Source of the DNA: Mycobacterium intracellulare ATCC 13950
GTDB lineage: Bacteria; Actinomycetota; Actinomycetes; Mycobacteriales; Mycobacteriaceae
Direction of reading: 5' to 3'
NCBI RefSeq assembly: GCF_000277125.1
Contig: NC_016946.1
Coordinates: 1,116,001 to 1,180,000 of the forward strand
Length of the DNA: 64,000 nt
Each line of letters starts with the position of its first letter. Position 1 is the stretch's first letter. A program made the position numbers and the translations under genes. Positions 9,932-23,978 of the stretch are shown here, piece after piece. The notes beneath the pieces are model-generated. The model ran no database searches and was not told where the DNA came from. It saw only the letters and a list, made by a program, of their open reading frames with translations.

Positions 9932-11203
9932 CTAGGCCGACCGCCTCGAACTGGCGAAATTCTCGGCGAGATCTGCTGCCTTGGCGACGCTTTCGGCGGG
10001 TGTCGTCATCCGGGCGGCAAGGTCGCGAGCTCGGATTGCGTACTCCGGCGCCAAGATTCGGCGCAGGTCTGCGACGAGCGATTCCCGGGTGGTGGCGGAT
10101 AGGCGGCGGTGGGTGCCCACCTTGAGGCGGCGTTTCACCTGGGCTCCCCAGATGATCTGATTGCCGTCCACGGACAGGACCAGGGTGGGAATTCCGGCAC
10201 GCAGACTTGCGGCGGTGGTGCCCGATCCGCCGTGGTGCACGGCGGCCCGGCACAGGGGAAAGATGGACGCGTAATTCAGCGCGCCGACCACCTTGACGTG
10301 ATCGGAATGCGGGACGTCGTCGAAGTCGCCCCAGCCGGCGCAAATCAACGCCCGCTCGCCCAACTGCGCGCACGCCCCGCTGATCATCTCGATCGTGTCG
10401 GACGGAGATTCCACCGGCATGCTGCCGAAGCCGAAGAAAATCGGCGGTGTTCCCGCGGCAATCCACGATGCGGCCTCGTCGTCGGCGCCCGTCGCCAACT
10501 CCATCGTCAGCGCGCCCACGAAGGGCCGTTGGCGCCGCCATTTCGCCCATTCGGCCGCCAATCCCGGGAAGGCAACCTCGTCGTATGCCTGAATTTCCAA
10601 GGCTCTCAATGCGGCAATTCGTCGCGGTGAGGAAGACGTTGTCTTCGGCAGGCCGAGTTCGCCGCGCTGCGCGTCCTCGAGCTTTTTGCTCAGGCGCCAC
10701 GTCAGCCAGTCGAACGCCCGCACCGCGAAGCGAGAGGCCGGTGCCGGCAAGATCGCCACAACCTGGCCGTTGGGACGCATCGGAACATGGTGCAGGGTAA
10801 CCAACGGAAGACCATGGTATTCAGCCACATTGGCGGCGATTTCCTGATAGGTCTGCCCGGCGAGTACCACGTCGGCCCCCTCCGCCAACGACTTCAATGT
10901 CTCGTTCATGTGCGCCCAAGACTGGTCGGTGACCTTCTTGATTTCGAGCCCAGACCGCGATATGTCCCGAACCCTCCAGAACCTGCTGAACAGCGTCGTG
11001 GTGAAGGTGCGAAACGCGTCCATCCAGGCGTTCGTCTCCGCCCCGTAGGGCACCGCGGACAGGCCGGCCGATTGCGCGAAGCCGACCAAATCGGGCGGGA
11101 CTGCGATGCACACATCATGCCCTCTGCGCTGCAGTTCGCGGCCGATAACAACAGCAGGCTCGATATCGCCTCGAGTTCCATAGCTTGCCAGCGCAAATCT
11201 CAT
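9932..11203 (-). CDS. GT1 (UGT/MGT-type) glycosyltransferase, GPL/Rv1524 family
   Basis: 423-residue GT1 enzyme. The N-terminus (MRFALASYGTRGDIEPAV) and the donor-binding motif HHGGSGTTAASLRAGIPT (about residues 320-337) are typical of mycobacterial transferases such as Rv1524/Rv1526c and the glycopeptidolipid enzymes GtfA, GtfB and RtfA. It probably moves a sugar from a nucleotide-sugar to a lipid or lipopeptide hydroxyl at the inner face of the membrane. ATG 11203 matches the family N-terminus; a TTG at 11215 would add four residues. It is divergent from a Thr-specific NRPS module, which matters because GtfA-type enzymes glycosylate the D-allo-Thr of glycopeptidolipids. Confidence 0.88.
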   Translation of the reverse strand: MRFALASYGTRGDIEPAVVIGRELQRRGHDVCIAVPPDLVGFAQSAGLSAVPYGAETNAWMDAFRTFTTTLFSRFWRVRDISRSGLEIKKVTDQSWAHMNETLKSLAEGADVVLAGQTYQEIAANVAEYHGLPLVTLHHVPMRPNGQVVAILPAPASRFAVRAFDWLTWRLSKKLEDAQRGELGLPKTTSSSPRRIAALRALEIQAYDEVAFPGLAAEWAKWRRQRPFVGALTMELATGADDEAASWIAAGTPPIFFGFGSMPVESPSDTIEMISGACAQLGERALICAGWGDFDDVPHSDHVKVVGALNYASIFPLCRAAVHHGGSGTTAASLRAGIPTLVLSVDGNQIIWGAQVKRRLKVGTHRRLSATTRESLVADLRRILAPEYAIRARDLAARMTTPAESVAKAADLAENFASSRRSA

Positions 11204-11314
11204 GACGGATCTCAAACTTTCAATCGAGTGAAACCGGGACGGGTCACGTTATCTCTGAGTACAATTCGGACCATTTCACGATGTCGTCCAGGGGGCTGAG
11301 GAAATCAGTGTGCC

Positions 11315-11320
11315 TAATAT
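11315..11320 (+). promoter_or_regulatory. candidate -10 (TAATAT) of the NRPS gene
   Basis: TAATAT about 38 bases before the NRPS start, inside a relatively AT-rich 154-base divergent intergenic region. It would give a short 5' leader. No clear -35 seen. Confidence 0.3.
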
Positions 11321-11357
11321 CGCTGCACTCTATGGCAGCTCTCTCGGCGTGTGAACG

Positions 11358-14645
<3,288 letters not shown>

Positions 14646-14704
14646 TCGTCGACGATAATGGCGTAACGACCCTGTTGAGCTCACTCGGGAGATTGTGCAC
14701 GCGC

Positions 14705-16249
14705 ATGGCGATCGACGACCTGGTGGTCGAAACCAGCAACGGCCCGGTCCGCGGCGTCGACGACGGCCGCGTCAAGGCGTGGAAGGGCATCCGCTACGCG
14801 GCGGCGCCGGTGGGCGACTTACGTTTCCGGGCGCCGCAACCGCCCGAGCGCTGGACCGAGATCGCCGACGCCACCGTGTTCGGGCCGGCCTGCCCGCAAC
14901 CGGTCTTTCCCAACATGCCGCTGGATCTGGGCGCACCGCAGGGCGAGGACTGCCTGCGGCTCAACGTCTGGGCATCCTCTGAGACCCGGCCCGGGGACGC
15001 CAAACCGGTCCTGGTGTGGCTGCACGGCGGCGCCTACGTCCTGGGATCGAGCAGCCAGACGCTCTATGACGGCAGCAGGTTGGTCAGCCACGGCGACGTC
15101 GTCGTGGTGACGGTCAACTATCGGCTCGGCGTGCTCGGCTTCCTCGACCTGACGTCGTTGGACACCGCGGGGCGACGGTTCGACTCGAACGTCGGGCTGC
15201 GCGACGCGCTCGCGGCGCTGGAGTGGGTGCGCGACAACGTCGCCGCCTTCGGCGGCGATCCGCACCGGGTCACGCTGTTCGGTGAATCCGCCGGGGCGGG
15301 CATCGTCACGACGCTGCTGGCCAGCCCGGCGGCCGACGGCCTGTTCGCCGGCGCGATCGCGCAGAGCTCGCCGGCCACCTCGGTGTACGACCGCGACCGC
15401 GCGCACCGGGTCACCCAAGCCTTCCTCGGCAAACTGGGAATCGCCCCGTCGGAGGCGCAGCGGTTGGTCGACATGCCGATGGCGGCGATCCTGGCCGCGT
15501 CGCAAGAGGTGTTCGACGAAGTGCCGGCGCGCAACCCGGGAACGCTGGCGTTCGTGCCGATCGTCGACGGCGACGTACTGGGCGATTACCCTGTCAAGCT
15601 GGCGCAGGAGGGCCGCACCCACCCGGTCCCGCTGATCATCGGCACCAACAAACACGAGGCGGCACTCTTCCGGCTGATGCGCTCGCCGCTGATGCCGATC
15701 ACCCCGAGCGCGATCACCTCGATGTTCAACCAGATCGCCGCCGAGCAACCCGATTTGCAGTTGCCCACCGAGGAGGAGATCGGCTCGGCGTATTCGCGAT
15801 TGCGGCGCAAGGCGCGGAGTTTGAGCATCGCCACCGACGTCGGCTTCCGGATGCCCTCGGTGTGGCTGGCCGAGGGACACGCCCACGCGGCACCGGTGTA
15901 TCTGTACCGGTTCGACTACTCCACCCCGTTGTTGAGGCTGCTGACGGTCGGAGCCGCGCACGCCACCGAATTGCCTTACGTCTGGGGAACTCTCGGTGCG
16001 CCCAAGGATCCCACGCTGAAGCTCGGCGGCACCAGAACCGCCAAGGCGGTCTCCAAGAGGGTGCGCACCCGATGGATCAACTTCGCCGCGCACGGCGCGC
16101 CCGCGGGACCCACCGGTGAGCCGGAATGGCCCCGCTACCGGGCGACCGACCGTGCCTGCCTGCTCATCGGCAAGAAGGACACCCTCGCCCATGACGTCGA
16201 CGCGAACATCCGCGCCGCCTGGGGCAGCGAGATGGTGAGCTTTCGCTAA
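14705..16249 (+). CDS. type B carboxylesterase
   Basis: 514-residue alpha/beta hydrolase of the carboxylesterase/cholinesterase type. The nucleophile motif FGESAGAG holds Ser195; the oxyanion hole is LHGGAYVLGS; the acid is probably in GTNKHEAAL and the base His in AAHATELPYVWG. It should hydrolyse carboxylic esters. ATG 14705 gives the usual N-terminus (VVETSNGPVRG). In M. tuberculosis the equivalent locus is split into Rv1104 and Rv1105, whereas this copy is intact. Its 3' end overlaps the convergent steroid dehydrogenase gene by four bases. Confidence 0.9.
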   Translation: MAIDDLVVETSNGPVRGVDDGRVKAWKGIRYAAAPVGDLRFRAPQPPERWTEIADATVFGPACPQPVFPNMPLDLGAPQGEDCLRLNVWASSETRPGDAKPVLVWLHGGAYVLGSSSQTLYDGSRLVSHGDVVVVTVNYRLGVLGFLDLTSLDTAGRRFDSNVGLRDALAALEWVRDNVAAFGGDPHRVTLFGESAGAGIVTTLLASPAADGLFAGAIAQSSPATSVYDRDRAHRVTQAFLGKLGIAPSEAQRLVDMPMAAILAASQEVFDEVPARNPGTLAFVPIVDGDVLGDYPVKLAQEGRTHPVPLIIGTNKHEAALFRLMRSPLMPITPSAITSMFNQIAAEQPDLQLPTEEEIGSAYSRLRRKARSLSIATDVGFRMPSVWLAEGHAHAAPVYLYRFDYSTPLLRLLTVGAAHATELPYVWGTLGAPKDPTLKLGGTRTAKAVSKRVRTRWINFAAHGAPAGPTGEPEWPRYRATDRACLLIGKKDTLAHDVDANIRAAWGSEMVSFR

Positions 16250-17334
16250 CCGGATGCCTTGGCCGTCAACGCGTCTCGCTTCATCTGCTCGAACATGCCC
16301 ACGTAGTACGGCAGACATTCCGACAGCGCCTGCTCCGTGGTGAACAGCGGTTGATAGCCGAGGTCACGAGACGCTTTGGCGATCGAGAAGAAGTTGTCCA
16401 GGTACAGCCGCTCGACGGCCAGTGGCTCGAGCAGCGGCGCCGGTATCCCAAACCGGAAATGCAGCCGTTGCCAACCCGTCATCGCCGCGCGCACGACGGG
16501 GCCGTTCACCCGGACGCGGGGCCAATTCTCGCCGCAGGCCTCGATCACCGGCCGCGCGAACTCGAACATGTTGATCGGCTCGGCGTCGTTGATGAAGTAC
16601 GCCTGACCGGGTGCGGTGCCGCCGGGTACCAGATGCTGGGCCGCCAAGATGAAACCGTGAATCAGGTTGTGCACGTAGGAGTTGTCCAACCTGGCCGATT
16701 TGCGGCCGATCAACACCTTGACGTGACCGGCGATCACGCTCTCGAACAGCTTGCGGAACATCGTCTGGTCGCCGCGGCCCCAGATGCCGCTGGGCCGGAT
16801 CGCACACGTCAGTAGGCCGTCAACATTGTTCTGGCCCAATACAAATCGCTCGGCGATCACTTTGGTCTCGGTGTACAGATCGTTGAACCGGTCGGTGTAG
16901 GGCAGCGTCTCGTCGCCGCCCGCGATGTTCTGGCCGCCCATCACGACACTGTTCGACGAGGTGTAGACGAAGCGCTGCACCCCGGCCGCCTGCCCGGCGC
17001 GGACCAGGTTCTCGGTGCCCCCGACGTTGACCCCGAAGCTGCGCTGGCGGTACTCCTCGGTCACCGACGCGCCGCCCATCAGGTCGATGATCGCCGCGGT
17101 GTGAAACACCGTGTCGATGCCGTCGACCGCTCGGGCGCACACGGCCGTGTCGGTGATGTCTCCCTGCAGCACCTCCAACTGGGGATGCTCCGGTAGCGGC
17201 GAAGGGGCGCGGTCAAACGAGCGGACCTGATGCCCGCGGTCGAGCAGGGTGGTCACCAGGTTGGTGCCGACGAATCCGGACCCCCCGGTGACCAGGACGC
17301 GGCCGAGCTCGGCCGTCAGAGATGCATCACCCAT
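16246..17334 (-). CDS. hsd: 3beta-hydroxysteroid dehydrogenase (Rv1106c)
   Basis: 362-residue extended SDR that oxidises the 3beta-hydroxyl of cholesterol and isomerises the double bond to give cholestenone, the first step of sterol breakdown. NAD-binding TGGSGFVG lies near residue 15 and the catalytic YTETK near 140; the sequence closely follows Rv1106c as I recall it. The open frame extends to ATG 17346, but a -10 hexamer TATGAT ends seven bases before ATG 17334, so the transcript is probably leaderless and starts at MGDASL. A KstR-type palindrome overlaps this promoter. Work on the M. smegmatis orthologue reported KstR control. Confidence 0.95.
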   Translation of the reverse strand: MGDASLTAELGRVLVTGGSGFVGTNLVTTLLDRGHQVRSFDRAPSPLPEHPQLEVLQGDITDTAVCARAVDGIDTVFHTAAIIDLMGGASVTEEYRQRSFGVNVGGTENLVRAGQAAGVQRFVYTSSNSVVMGGQNIAGGDETLPYTDRFNDLYTETKVIAERFVLGQNNVDGLLTCAIRPSGIWGRGDQTMFRKLFESVIAGHVKVLIGRKSARLDNSYVHNLIHGFILAAQHLVPGGTAPGQAYFINDAEPINMFEFARPVIEACGENWPRVRVNGPVVRAAMTGWQRLHFRFGIPAPLLEPLAVERLYLDNFFSIAKASRDLGYQPLFTTEQALSECLPYYVGMFEQMKRDALTAKASG

Positions 17335-17341
17335 GCGCGAA

Positions 17342-17347
17342 ATCATA
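17342..17347 (-). promoter_or_regulatory. -10 hexamer TATGAT of the hsd gene
   Basis: Read on the minus strand, TATGAT is followed by seven bases and ATG 17334, the spacing of a leaderless promoter. The adjoining KstR box would block RNA polymerase here. Confidence 0.6.
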
Positions 17348-17366
17348 ACTGAAACGTGTTCCAGTT
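17347..17366 (-). promoter_or_regulatory. KstR operator upstream of 3beta-HSD
   Basis: Minus strand reads AACTGGAACACGTTTCAGTT, a near-perfect 20-base inverted repeat. Its core (17350-17363) matches the published KstR consensus TnnAACnnGTTnnA at every fixed position. KstR is the TetR-type repressor of cholesterol catabolism genes. Its placement against the -10 of hsd fits repression relieved by a sterol CoA intermediate. Confidence 0.82.
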
Positions 17367-17407
17367 CGGAAAAAATCTTTCAACGCAGCCCTCCGATGTT
17401 GCGGGTC

Positions 17408-17677
17408 TCAGGCGTCGTCGGCGTCGCCGGAGGCGAGCGCGTCCTCGATCCGCTTGCGGGCGCCAGCTAAATGTTCCTCGCAGCGTTTGGCCAGCTGTTC
17501 GCCTCGTTCCCATAGCTGCAGCGACGCATCGAGGTCCAGCCCGCCCTGCTCCAGCAGCCGCACGACCTCGATCAGTTCGTCCCGGCACGCTTCGTAGCCC
17601 AGCTGACTAATAGGTGTAATGGATTCGGTCCCCTCCGGCTCGGCGGGGCCCTCCCCGGCGTCATTCTTACGGGCCAT
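17408..17677 (-). CDS. xseB: exodeoxyribonuclease VII small subunit
   Basis: 89 residues, a typical XseB helical protein ([37 protein letters not shown]). Several small subunits bind XseA to form exonuclease VII, which degrades single-stranded DNA from both ends. ATG 17677 lies 11 bases inside the end of xseA, so translation is likely coupled. The order Rv1108c-Rv1107c-Rv1106c is kept. Confidence 0.93.
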   Translation of the reverse strand: MARKNDAGEGPAEPEGTESITPISQLGYEACRDELIEVVRLLEQGGLDLDASLQLWERGEQLAKRCEEHLAGARKRIEDALASGDADDA

Positions 17678-18914
17678 CGGCCGGCCCCTCGCTGACGGCG
17701 GCCACGGCGCCGTCGGCCACCCGCACCCGCAAGCGGGTGCCCGCCGGCGCGTCGTCGACCGAACGCAGCACCCGGCTCTCGGCGGGACCGACCGATTGCA
17801 CGACCGCATAGCCGCGCGCCAATGTGGCCGCCGGGCCCAGCGTCGCCAGCCGCGCGCTCAGATGGCCGATCCGTTCGGTTTCAGTGGCGGCCAGCCGGGT
17901 GATGTCGCGGCGAATCGCCGACCGGGCGCGGTGAATCTCCTCCGCGCGTGCCTTCAGCGCCGTCAGTGGCTCGGCGAGCACCGGGCGGCTGCGTATCTGG
18001 GCCAGGTCACGTTGCTCGCGAGATACCCAGTTGCGCAACGCCTGTGCGCTGCGCCGGCGCAGGTCGTCGATCAGCCGCTGTTCGGCCGCGGTGTCGGGAA
18101 CCACCTTTTTGGCCGCGTCTGTCGGGGTGGCCGCACGCAGATCGGCGACCAGATCGCACAGCGGGTTGTCGGGTTCGTGGCCGACGGCGCTGATCACCGG
18201 GGTGCGGCACGCCGCGATCGCGCGGCACAGCGTCTCGTCGGAAAACGGCAACAGGTCCTCGACGCTGCCGCCGCCGCGGGCGAGGACGATGACGTCGACG
18301 TCGGCGTCGCGGTCGAGCTCACGTAGGGCGTCGACGATCTGCGCAACCGCGCTGGGCCCCTGGACCGCCGTGTTGCGCACCGCGAAACGCACCGCAGGCC
18401 AGCGGGCCGCCGCCACCGTTCTCACGTCGCGCTCGGCCGCGCTCGCCCGGCCGGTGATCAGGCCGATCATGTTGGGCAGGAAGGGGATTGGGCGCTTGAG
18501 CCGCGGATCGAAGAGCCCTTCGGCGTCCAACAGCCTGCGCAGCCGATCGATGCGTGCCAGCAGCTCTCCGACCCCCACCGCGCGAATCTCGCTGAGCCGC
18601 AACGAAAATGTGCCGCGACCGGTGTAGAACGAGGGCTTGCCGCACACCACCACCTGCGTACCCTCGGCCAATTTCACCGGCGCATTCAGCACCAGGTCGC
18701 GCGGGCACGTCACGCTCAGCGACATGTCGGCGGCGGGGTCACGCAGCACCATGAACACGGTCTTGGAATCGGGCCGCATCGAGACCTGGGCGAGCTGACC
18801 CTCCACCCAGACGGTGCCCAGCTTGTCGATCCAGCCGGCCACCCGGATCGCCACCGCGCGCACCGGAAAAGGGTTTTCCGCGGAATTCGGTTCGGACGTA
18901 TTGGCTCGGGTCAC
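17667..18914 (-). CDS. xseA: exodeoxyribonuclease VII large subunit
   Basis: 415 residues, the length I recall for Rv1108c. An N-terminal OB-fold nucleic-acid-binding domain (about 20-120) precedes the exonuclease VII catalytic region with [30 protein letters not shown] and [14 protein letters not shown], all family hallmarks. It acts with XseB on single-stranded DNA in repair. The start overlaps the end of the upstream gene by four bases (18911-18914) and its end overlaps xseB, giving a compact three-gene unit. Confidence 0.96.
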   Translation of the reverse strand: MTRANTSEPNSAENPFPVRAVAIRVAGWIDKLGTVWVEGQLAQVSMRPDSKTVFMVLRDPAADMSLSVTCPRDLVLNAPVKLAEGTQVVVCGKPSFYTGRGTFSLRLSEIRAVGVGELLARIDRLRRLLDAEGLFDPRLKRPIPFLPNMIGLITGRASAAERDVRTVAAARWPAVRFAVRNTAVQGPSAVAQIVDALRELDRDADVDVIVLARGGGSVEDLLPFSDETLCRAIAACRTPVISAVGHEPDNPLCDLVADLRAATPTDAAKKVVPDTAAEQRLIDDLRRRSAQALRNWVSREQRDLAQIRSRPVLAEPLTALKARAEEIHRARSAIRRDITRLAATETERIGHLSARLATLGPAATLARGYAVVQSVGPAESRVLRSVDDAPAGTRLRVRVADGAVAAVSEGPADGP

Positions 18915-19510
18915 TTCGCGTTCGCGCGGGTGATCCTGTTGGCGAGCAACGTCTGGAACGGGGCGCGGCCCTTGGTCGCCTGCTCGTAGGCCAGCAGGTC
19001 TTCGAGTTCATCCACGCTCAGCGATTGCAGACGGGCCCGTAGCTGGGCCAACGTCAGCGCCGAGTAGTCCAGCTCGGTGGCCACCGCCGGCTGCGAGACC
19101 GACGCGCCGGCCGCCGGCTTCTTCGATGGGCGGGCGGGTTTGGTCAGCGCGCTGGCATCTTCGTGCGCGTCGGCCACCGAGTACAGCGCGAACCGTCCCT
19201 CGGCCCGGCGTTCGCCCTCGCCGCCGTCGGTCACCGTGGCATAAGCCCCGTCGATCGCGTCGTCCACGTCCTCGTCGAACGTCGCCCATTCCGGCTTCTC
19301 GTCCTTGGGCGGGAAAATCGACTCGAGGGTGCTGTCCCCCTTGATCACCAGCTCGGCGAGGTTTTGCTGGAAGCGCATCACGATGTGCGCCGCCTGACTG
19401 GCCAGTGTCATCGGGTACATCAGGATGGTTTTCGGCAGCCTGATGGTCTCCTCAACGGCGACCGTCGCCGCGCCGACCAGCAGCCGAACCCCATACGGTG
19501 CAGTAGCCAT
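18911..19510 (-). CDS. lipid droplet-associated protein, Rv1109c family
   Basis: 199 residues. Conserved N-terminal half ([29 protein letters not shown]) rich in amphipathic helix, an acidic middle ([10 protein letters not shown]) and a C-terminal helix ([22 protein letters not shown]). The family is named for Rv1109c and annotated as lipid-droplet associated; no enzymatic motif is visible. It is first in the run with xseA and xseB. Confidence 0.82.
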   Translation of the reverse strand: MATAPYGVRLLVGAATVAVEETIRLPKTILMYPMTLASQAAHIVMRFQQNLAELVIKGDSTLESIFPPKDEKPEWATFDEDVDDAIDGAYATVTDGGEGERRAEGRFALYSVADAHEDASALTKPARPSKKPAAGASVSQPAVATELDYSALTLAQLRARLQSLSVDELEDLLAYEQATKGRAPFQTLLANRITRANAK

Positions 19511-19586
19511 GGGTCCAAGATTGCCTTAAGCGGCGGCTAACTCCAAGCCCGCCGCCGCGAGCTGGCAGCCCCGTGTCGGCAGAACG

Positions 19587-19592
19587 TACCCT
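19587..19592 (+). promoter_or_regulatory. -10 hexamer TACCCT of ispH, leaderless layout
   Basis: TACCCT, then seven bases (GGGGGAC), then ATG 19600. The same G-run could also serve as a ribosome site, but it is too close to the ATG, which favours a leaderless transcript. Confidence 0.45.
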
Positions 19593-19599
19593 GGGGGAC

Positions 19600-20598
19600 A
19601 TGCCCTCGACCGTCGACATGGGGATTCCCGGCGCAGCCAGCTCGGTCGCCGTCCCCCCGACCCGCAAGCGCGTGCTCCTGGCGGAGCCGCGCGGTTACTG
19701 CGCGGGCGTGGACAGGGCCGTCGAGACCGTGGAGCGCGCGCTGGAAAAGCACGGGCCGCCGGTCTATGTGCGTCACGAGATCGTGCACAACCGGCACGTG
19801 GTCAGCACGCTGGAAAAGGCCGGTGCGGTGTTCGTCGAGGAGACCGACGAGGTGCCCGAAGGCGCCATCGTGGTGTTCTCCGCGCACGGCGTCGCCCCCT
19901 CGGTGCACTCGGCGGCCGCCGAACGCAACCTGCACACCATCGACGCCACCTGCCCCCTGGTCACCAAGGTGCACAACGAGGCCCGGCGATTCGCCCGCAA
20001 CGACTACGACATCCTGCTCATCGGCCACGAGGGCCACGAGGAGGTCGTCGGCACCGCCGGGGAGGCGCCCGACCATGTGCAGCTGGTCGACGGGGTCGCT
20101 GCCGTGGACAACGTGACGGTTCGCGACGAGGACAAGGTGGTGTGGCTCTCGCAGACCACGCTGTCGGTCGACGAGACCATGGAAATCGTCGAACGGCTGC
20201 GGCAACGATTCCCCAAGCTGCAGGACCCGCCCAGCGACGACATCTGCTATGCGACCCAAAACCGGCAGGTTGCGGTCAAGGCGATGGCGCCGGAGTGCGA
20301 GCTGGTGATCGTCGTCGGGTCGCGCAATTCGTCGAACTCGGTGCGCCTGGTGGAAGTGGCGCTGGGCGGCGGGGCCGCCGCGGCCCACCTGGTCGACTGG
20401 GCCGATGACATCGACCCGGCCTGGCTCGAGGGAGTCACCACGGTCGGCGTCACGTCCGGGGCGTCCGTTCCCGAGGTCTTGGTGCAAGGGGTGCTCGAGC
20501 GGCTCGCCGAGTGCGGCTTTGACCTGGTGCAACCGGTCACCACCGCGCAGGAGACCCTCGTGTTCGCGCTGCCGCGCGAGATCCGCTCAGCCCGCTGA
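19600..20598 (+). CDS. ispH: 4-hydroxy-3-methylbut-2-enyl diphosphate reductase
   Basis: 332 residues. IspH (LytB2, Rv1110) is the last enzyme of the MEP pathway, reducing HMBPP to IPP and DMAPP with a [4Fe-4S] cluster. The three cluster cysteines are present: Cys34 (GYCAGV), Cys118 (ATCPLV) and Cys216 (DDICYAT), with VGSRNSSNS near 240. ATG 19600 is preferred over the open frame from 19573 because it matches Rv1110 (VDMGIPGA) and the promoter spacing. Confidence 0.97.
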   Translation: MPSTVDMGIPGAASSVAVPPTRKRVLLAEPRGYCAGVDRAVETVERALEKHGPPVYVRHEIVHNRHVVSTLEKAGAVFVEETDEVPEGAIVVFSAHGVAPSVHSAAAERNLHTIDATCPLVTKVHNEARRFARNDYDILLIGHEGHEEVVGTAGEAPDHVQLVDGVAAVDNVTVRDEDKVVWLSQTTLSVDETMEIVERLRQRFPKLQDPPSDDICYATQNRQVAVKAMAPECELVIVVGSRNSSNSVRLVEVALGGGAAAAHLVDWADDIDPAWLEGVTTVGVTSGASVPEVLVQGVLERLAECGFDLVQPVTTAQETLVFALPREIRSAR

Positions 20599-20643
20599 GG
20601 GCCTTGGACCGCTGGCGGTGACTCGCCGCGCCCGGCTGCGCCG

Positions 20644-21783
20644 TTAGACGTCGTACTCCCAGGATTCCGCCGCGGGCCGCCCGTGCGCGCGACCCGGTGT
20701 GCGTGAGCGACTCCGGCGCTCGGTGTGCGGCTCCCGCGGTTGGTCCTGGGTGCCGCCGCGGTAGCGGACCTGCGAGATGGGGTGATGCGTGCCGCCGCTC
20801 CCGGTCGACGGGGGCCGCCGGCGCCGCGGCTCATAGGGCTCGCGGCTCTCCTCGTACCTGTCGCCGTAGGGCTCAAAGCCGTCGAAACGGCTGCCGCGGG
20901 GCCGGTCGTAGGGTCGCTCGTAGGGATTGCGGCGGGTGCGCGGCTCGCGGCGCGGCTCCCGGGGGGTTTGGCCGCGCAAGTCCGGGTCGCCCTCCGGCCT
21001 GGGCCGGCGCCGTGACCGGCGGGGCGGTTCGGCGTCGTAGTCGCGGGCGGCCGCAGGATTGCGGCGGGTACTGCGCCGTGGACGCTCGAGCCGCTCGACC
21101 GACTCGTCGTCGAGGGACGGTCGCGCATGCCGGGAGCGGGAACGCGTGGAGGAGCGACCGTCGCGCGCCGTTCTGCGTGTCCTGGCCGACGAGCCCGACG
21201 TGCGGCCGCGGCGCGACTCGGTGGCCTCGTCGGTGTCGTCGGCATCGGGCTGCAGCGCCGACTGCAGTTTGGCGCCGATGCTGTTGAAGAAGGACTTGAC
21301 GTGCACGCCGGTGGCGCCGGCGGAATCGGTCGAGGTGCTCGTCGCCTTCGTGCCCTGGGCGTTTCCGAAATACCAGCGGGCCAGTCCGATCGCCAGGACG
21401 GCGCCGGCGGTGCCCAGCATGAGCGGGAAGCGCTCGATGAGCGGATAGCCGCAATTGATCAGCAGGTCTTTGAGGCGGCCGATCTTGGCGTCGTGGAACA
21501 GCCAGTAGGCGCCGGGCACGGCGCAGAACAGGATCAGCGGCGGCTGGATGATGGTGGTGAAAATGCCGTCCTGGCGCACCGCGAGCACCGCCGCCACGCA
21601 ACCCGCTATATAGAAGCCCGCGAAGACGTGGGTCAGTTCCTTGTGACCAGCGTCGATGCCGTAGCCGATAGCTGTCGCGGTGACGGCGATAAGCAGGGCT
21701 GCATACCAGGGGGCGCCTGGGATGTTGGGGTGGACCGAACGGTGAGCACCATCCACCGTCGCACTAGCCCGCTGTGCTGACAC
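20644..21783 (-). CDS. DUF6542-type membrane protein with Arg-rich tail (Rv1111c-like)
   Basis: 379 residues. Four hydrophobic helices in about 25-140 (including APWYAALLIAVTATAIGYG and FPLMLGTAGAVLAIGL), then a long, highly basic, low-complexity tail with repeated RRSRRR, PRRSTRR and RREPR patches that is probably disordered and could bind nucleic acid or acidic surfaces. GTG 21783 is the most plausible start; the open frame above it runs antisense through ychF. Convergent with ispH and divergent from ychF, as Rv1111c is. Function unknown. Confidence 0.78.
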   Translation of the reverse strand: MSAQRASATVDGAHRSVHPNIPGAPWYAALLIAVTATAIGYGIDAGHKELTHVFAGFYIAGCVAAVLAVRQDGIFTTIIQPPLILFCAVPGAYWLFHDAKIGRLKDLLINCGYPLIERFPLMLGTAGAVLAIGLARWYFGNAQGTKATSTSTDSAGATGVHVKSFFNSIGAKLQSALQPDADDTDEATESRRGRTSGSSARTRRTARDGRSSTRSRSRHARPSLDDESVERLERPRRSTRRNPAAARDYDAEPPRRSRRRPRPEGDPDLRGQTPREPRREPRTRRNPYERPYDRPRGSRFDGFEPYGDRYEESREPYEPRRRRPPSTGSGGTHHPISQVRYRGGTQDQPREPHTERRSRSRTPGRAHGRPAAESWEYDV

Positions 21784-21909
21784 ATGTAGACCGTACCGGG
21801 AATGGACCGAAAGGCTCGTAAATACCTCGTAGCGATCCTGTGGCGTGCCCCATTCCCGCGCACGCTCGGCCGCGTGGCGGTCCCGATCGTCCGGCACGCC
21901 CGCGGCCCC

Positions 21910-21915
21910 TAGACT
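21910..21915 (+). promoter_or_regulatory. -10 hexamer TAGACT of ychF
   Basis: TAGACT lies nine bases before GTG 21925, consistent with a leaderless or near-leaderless transcript. Confidence 0.4.
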
Positions 21916-21924
21916 TGGCTCCCT

Positions 21925-22998
<1,074 letters not shown>

Positions 22999-23077
22999 GC
23001 CATCAAAGTAGGGCGGTCGCTGGCGAACGAAGTCGAAAGTCTGCCTCGATCGATGTCCCGCACTCGTTCGCGACCTC

Positions 23078-23716
23078 TCACGCGACGGCGTGGGCGATCA
23101 GCAGGTGCGGTGCGTTGGCGTCTCCACTGATCTGGCGGTGTTCGACCGTGAGGCCGGTGCTGCGTAACGTGTCGATCACGTCCGGCACCGGACGGAGGTG
23201 AAAGCCGTGTTCCGTGAATGGCAGTTTTGCCATGACGTCGGGGTCGGCCAGTCCGATGACGAGTCGGCCCCGACCGTTTATCACCCTGGCAAGCTCTCTG
23301 AACGCTCTGTCGAGCTCGGCGACGAAGTAGATGGTGTTGACGGTGATGGCGCCGTCCAATGCCCCATCGGGAAAGGGCAACTGCGTCATGGACCCGGAAT
23401 GCAACGACAGCCGCCCGGTTGCGATGTCACGGCGGTAGCGTCGCGCGGCTCGGCTGAGCATCGTCTCCGACACCTCGACACCGTGAACTCTGCCCGACGG
23501 ACCGACACTGTCGAGCAGGAATTTCAGCCCCACTGCGCCACCGAATCCGACATCGGCCACCGCCGATGCTTCATCGGGTTGCAGCGCCCGCGCGGCGGCG
23601 CTCACGAAGCGCCGGTTGCCCCGATTGAGCGCCGCACCAACCAACCGCCCGCGCAGACCACTTGGATGGCCGAGCTGCTGAGCAATACCCGCCATGACCG
23701 CGTCCCGGACACCCAT
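23078..23716 (-). CDS. class I SAM-dependent methyltransferase
   Basis: 212 residues from ATG 23716; the frame is open to 23785 through GTG codons, so the start is uncertain. Rossmann motif I is VADVGFGGAVGL, followed by GVEVSETML (acidic loop) and LPFPDGALDGAITVNTIYF, as in UbiE/Methyltransf_11 proteins of small-molecule type. No substrate can be assigned. It sits alone on the minus strand between two copies of the ychF 3' end, where M. tuberculosis passes directly from ychF to vapB32, so it appears to be inserted. Confidence 0.83.
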   Translation of the reverse strand: MGVRDAVMAGIAQQLGHPSGLRGRLVGAALNRGNRRFVSAAARALQPDEASAVADVGFGGAVGLKFLLDSVGPSGRVHGVEVSETMLSRAARRYRRDIATGRLSLHSGSMTQLPFPDGALDGAITVNTIYFVAELDRAFRELARVINGRGRLVIGLADPDVMAKLPFTEHGFHLRPVPDVIDTLRSTGLTVEHRQISGDANAPHLLIAHAVA

Positions 23717-23836
23717 TTGACGACCGTAGAGCACGGACACTGATGCGGCACGGCTTATCGGATGAAGTGACTGGAGCCTGGGCAACGAAGGTGTCCGGTC
23801 GGCGGACGAATATCGTCCAGCACATCGTGACGACGC

Positions 23837-23874
23837 GCCGACGGCGACGTCGTGGAGTTCCGGTTCAACGTCTA
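23837..23874 (+). repeat. 38-bp direct repeat, copy 2 (detached ychF 3' end)
   Basis: A second copy of the ychF terminus with its own in-frame TAG, not attached to any gene. 36/38 identical to 22960-22997. It marks the right edge of the methyltransferase insertion and lies just upstream of vapBC. Confidence 0.9.
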
Positions 23875-23950
23875 GCTCCGTCCCAGGCCAACGCCGGCCG
23901 CGTGATCATGGCCCGAAGGACTCGCCGGTCGGCTTATGGCATCATGGTAT

Positions 23951-23964
23951 GCATCAAATGATGC
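23951..23964 (+). promoter_or_regulatory. inverted repeat, possible VapBC operator
   Basis: GCATCAAATGATGC is two 6-base arms around AA, 15 bases before the vapB start. A further GCATCA half-site lies near 23939. VapBC complexes repress their own promoter through such palindromes; this assignment is by position. Confidence 0.5.
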
Positions 23965-23978
23965 GTATGGAGGTGTCG

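Noticed and set aside
14819..16318. 499-codon ORF antisense to the carboxylesterase
   Set aside because: No domain, Arg/His/Gln-rich, lies wholly over a gene with an intact catalytic triad.
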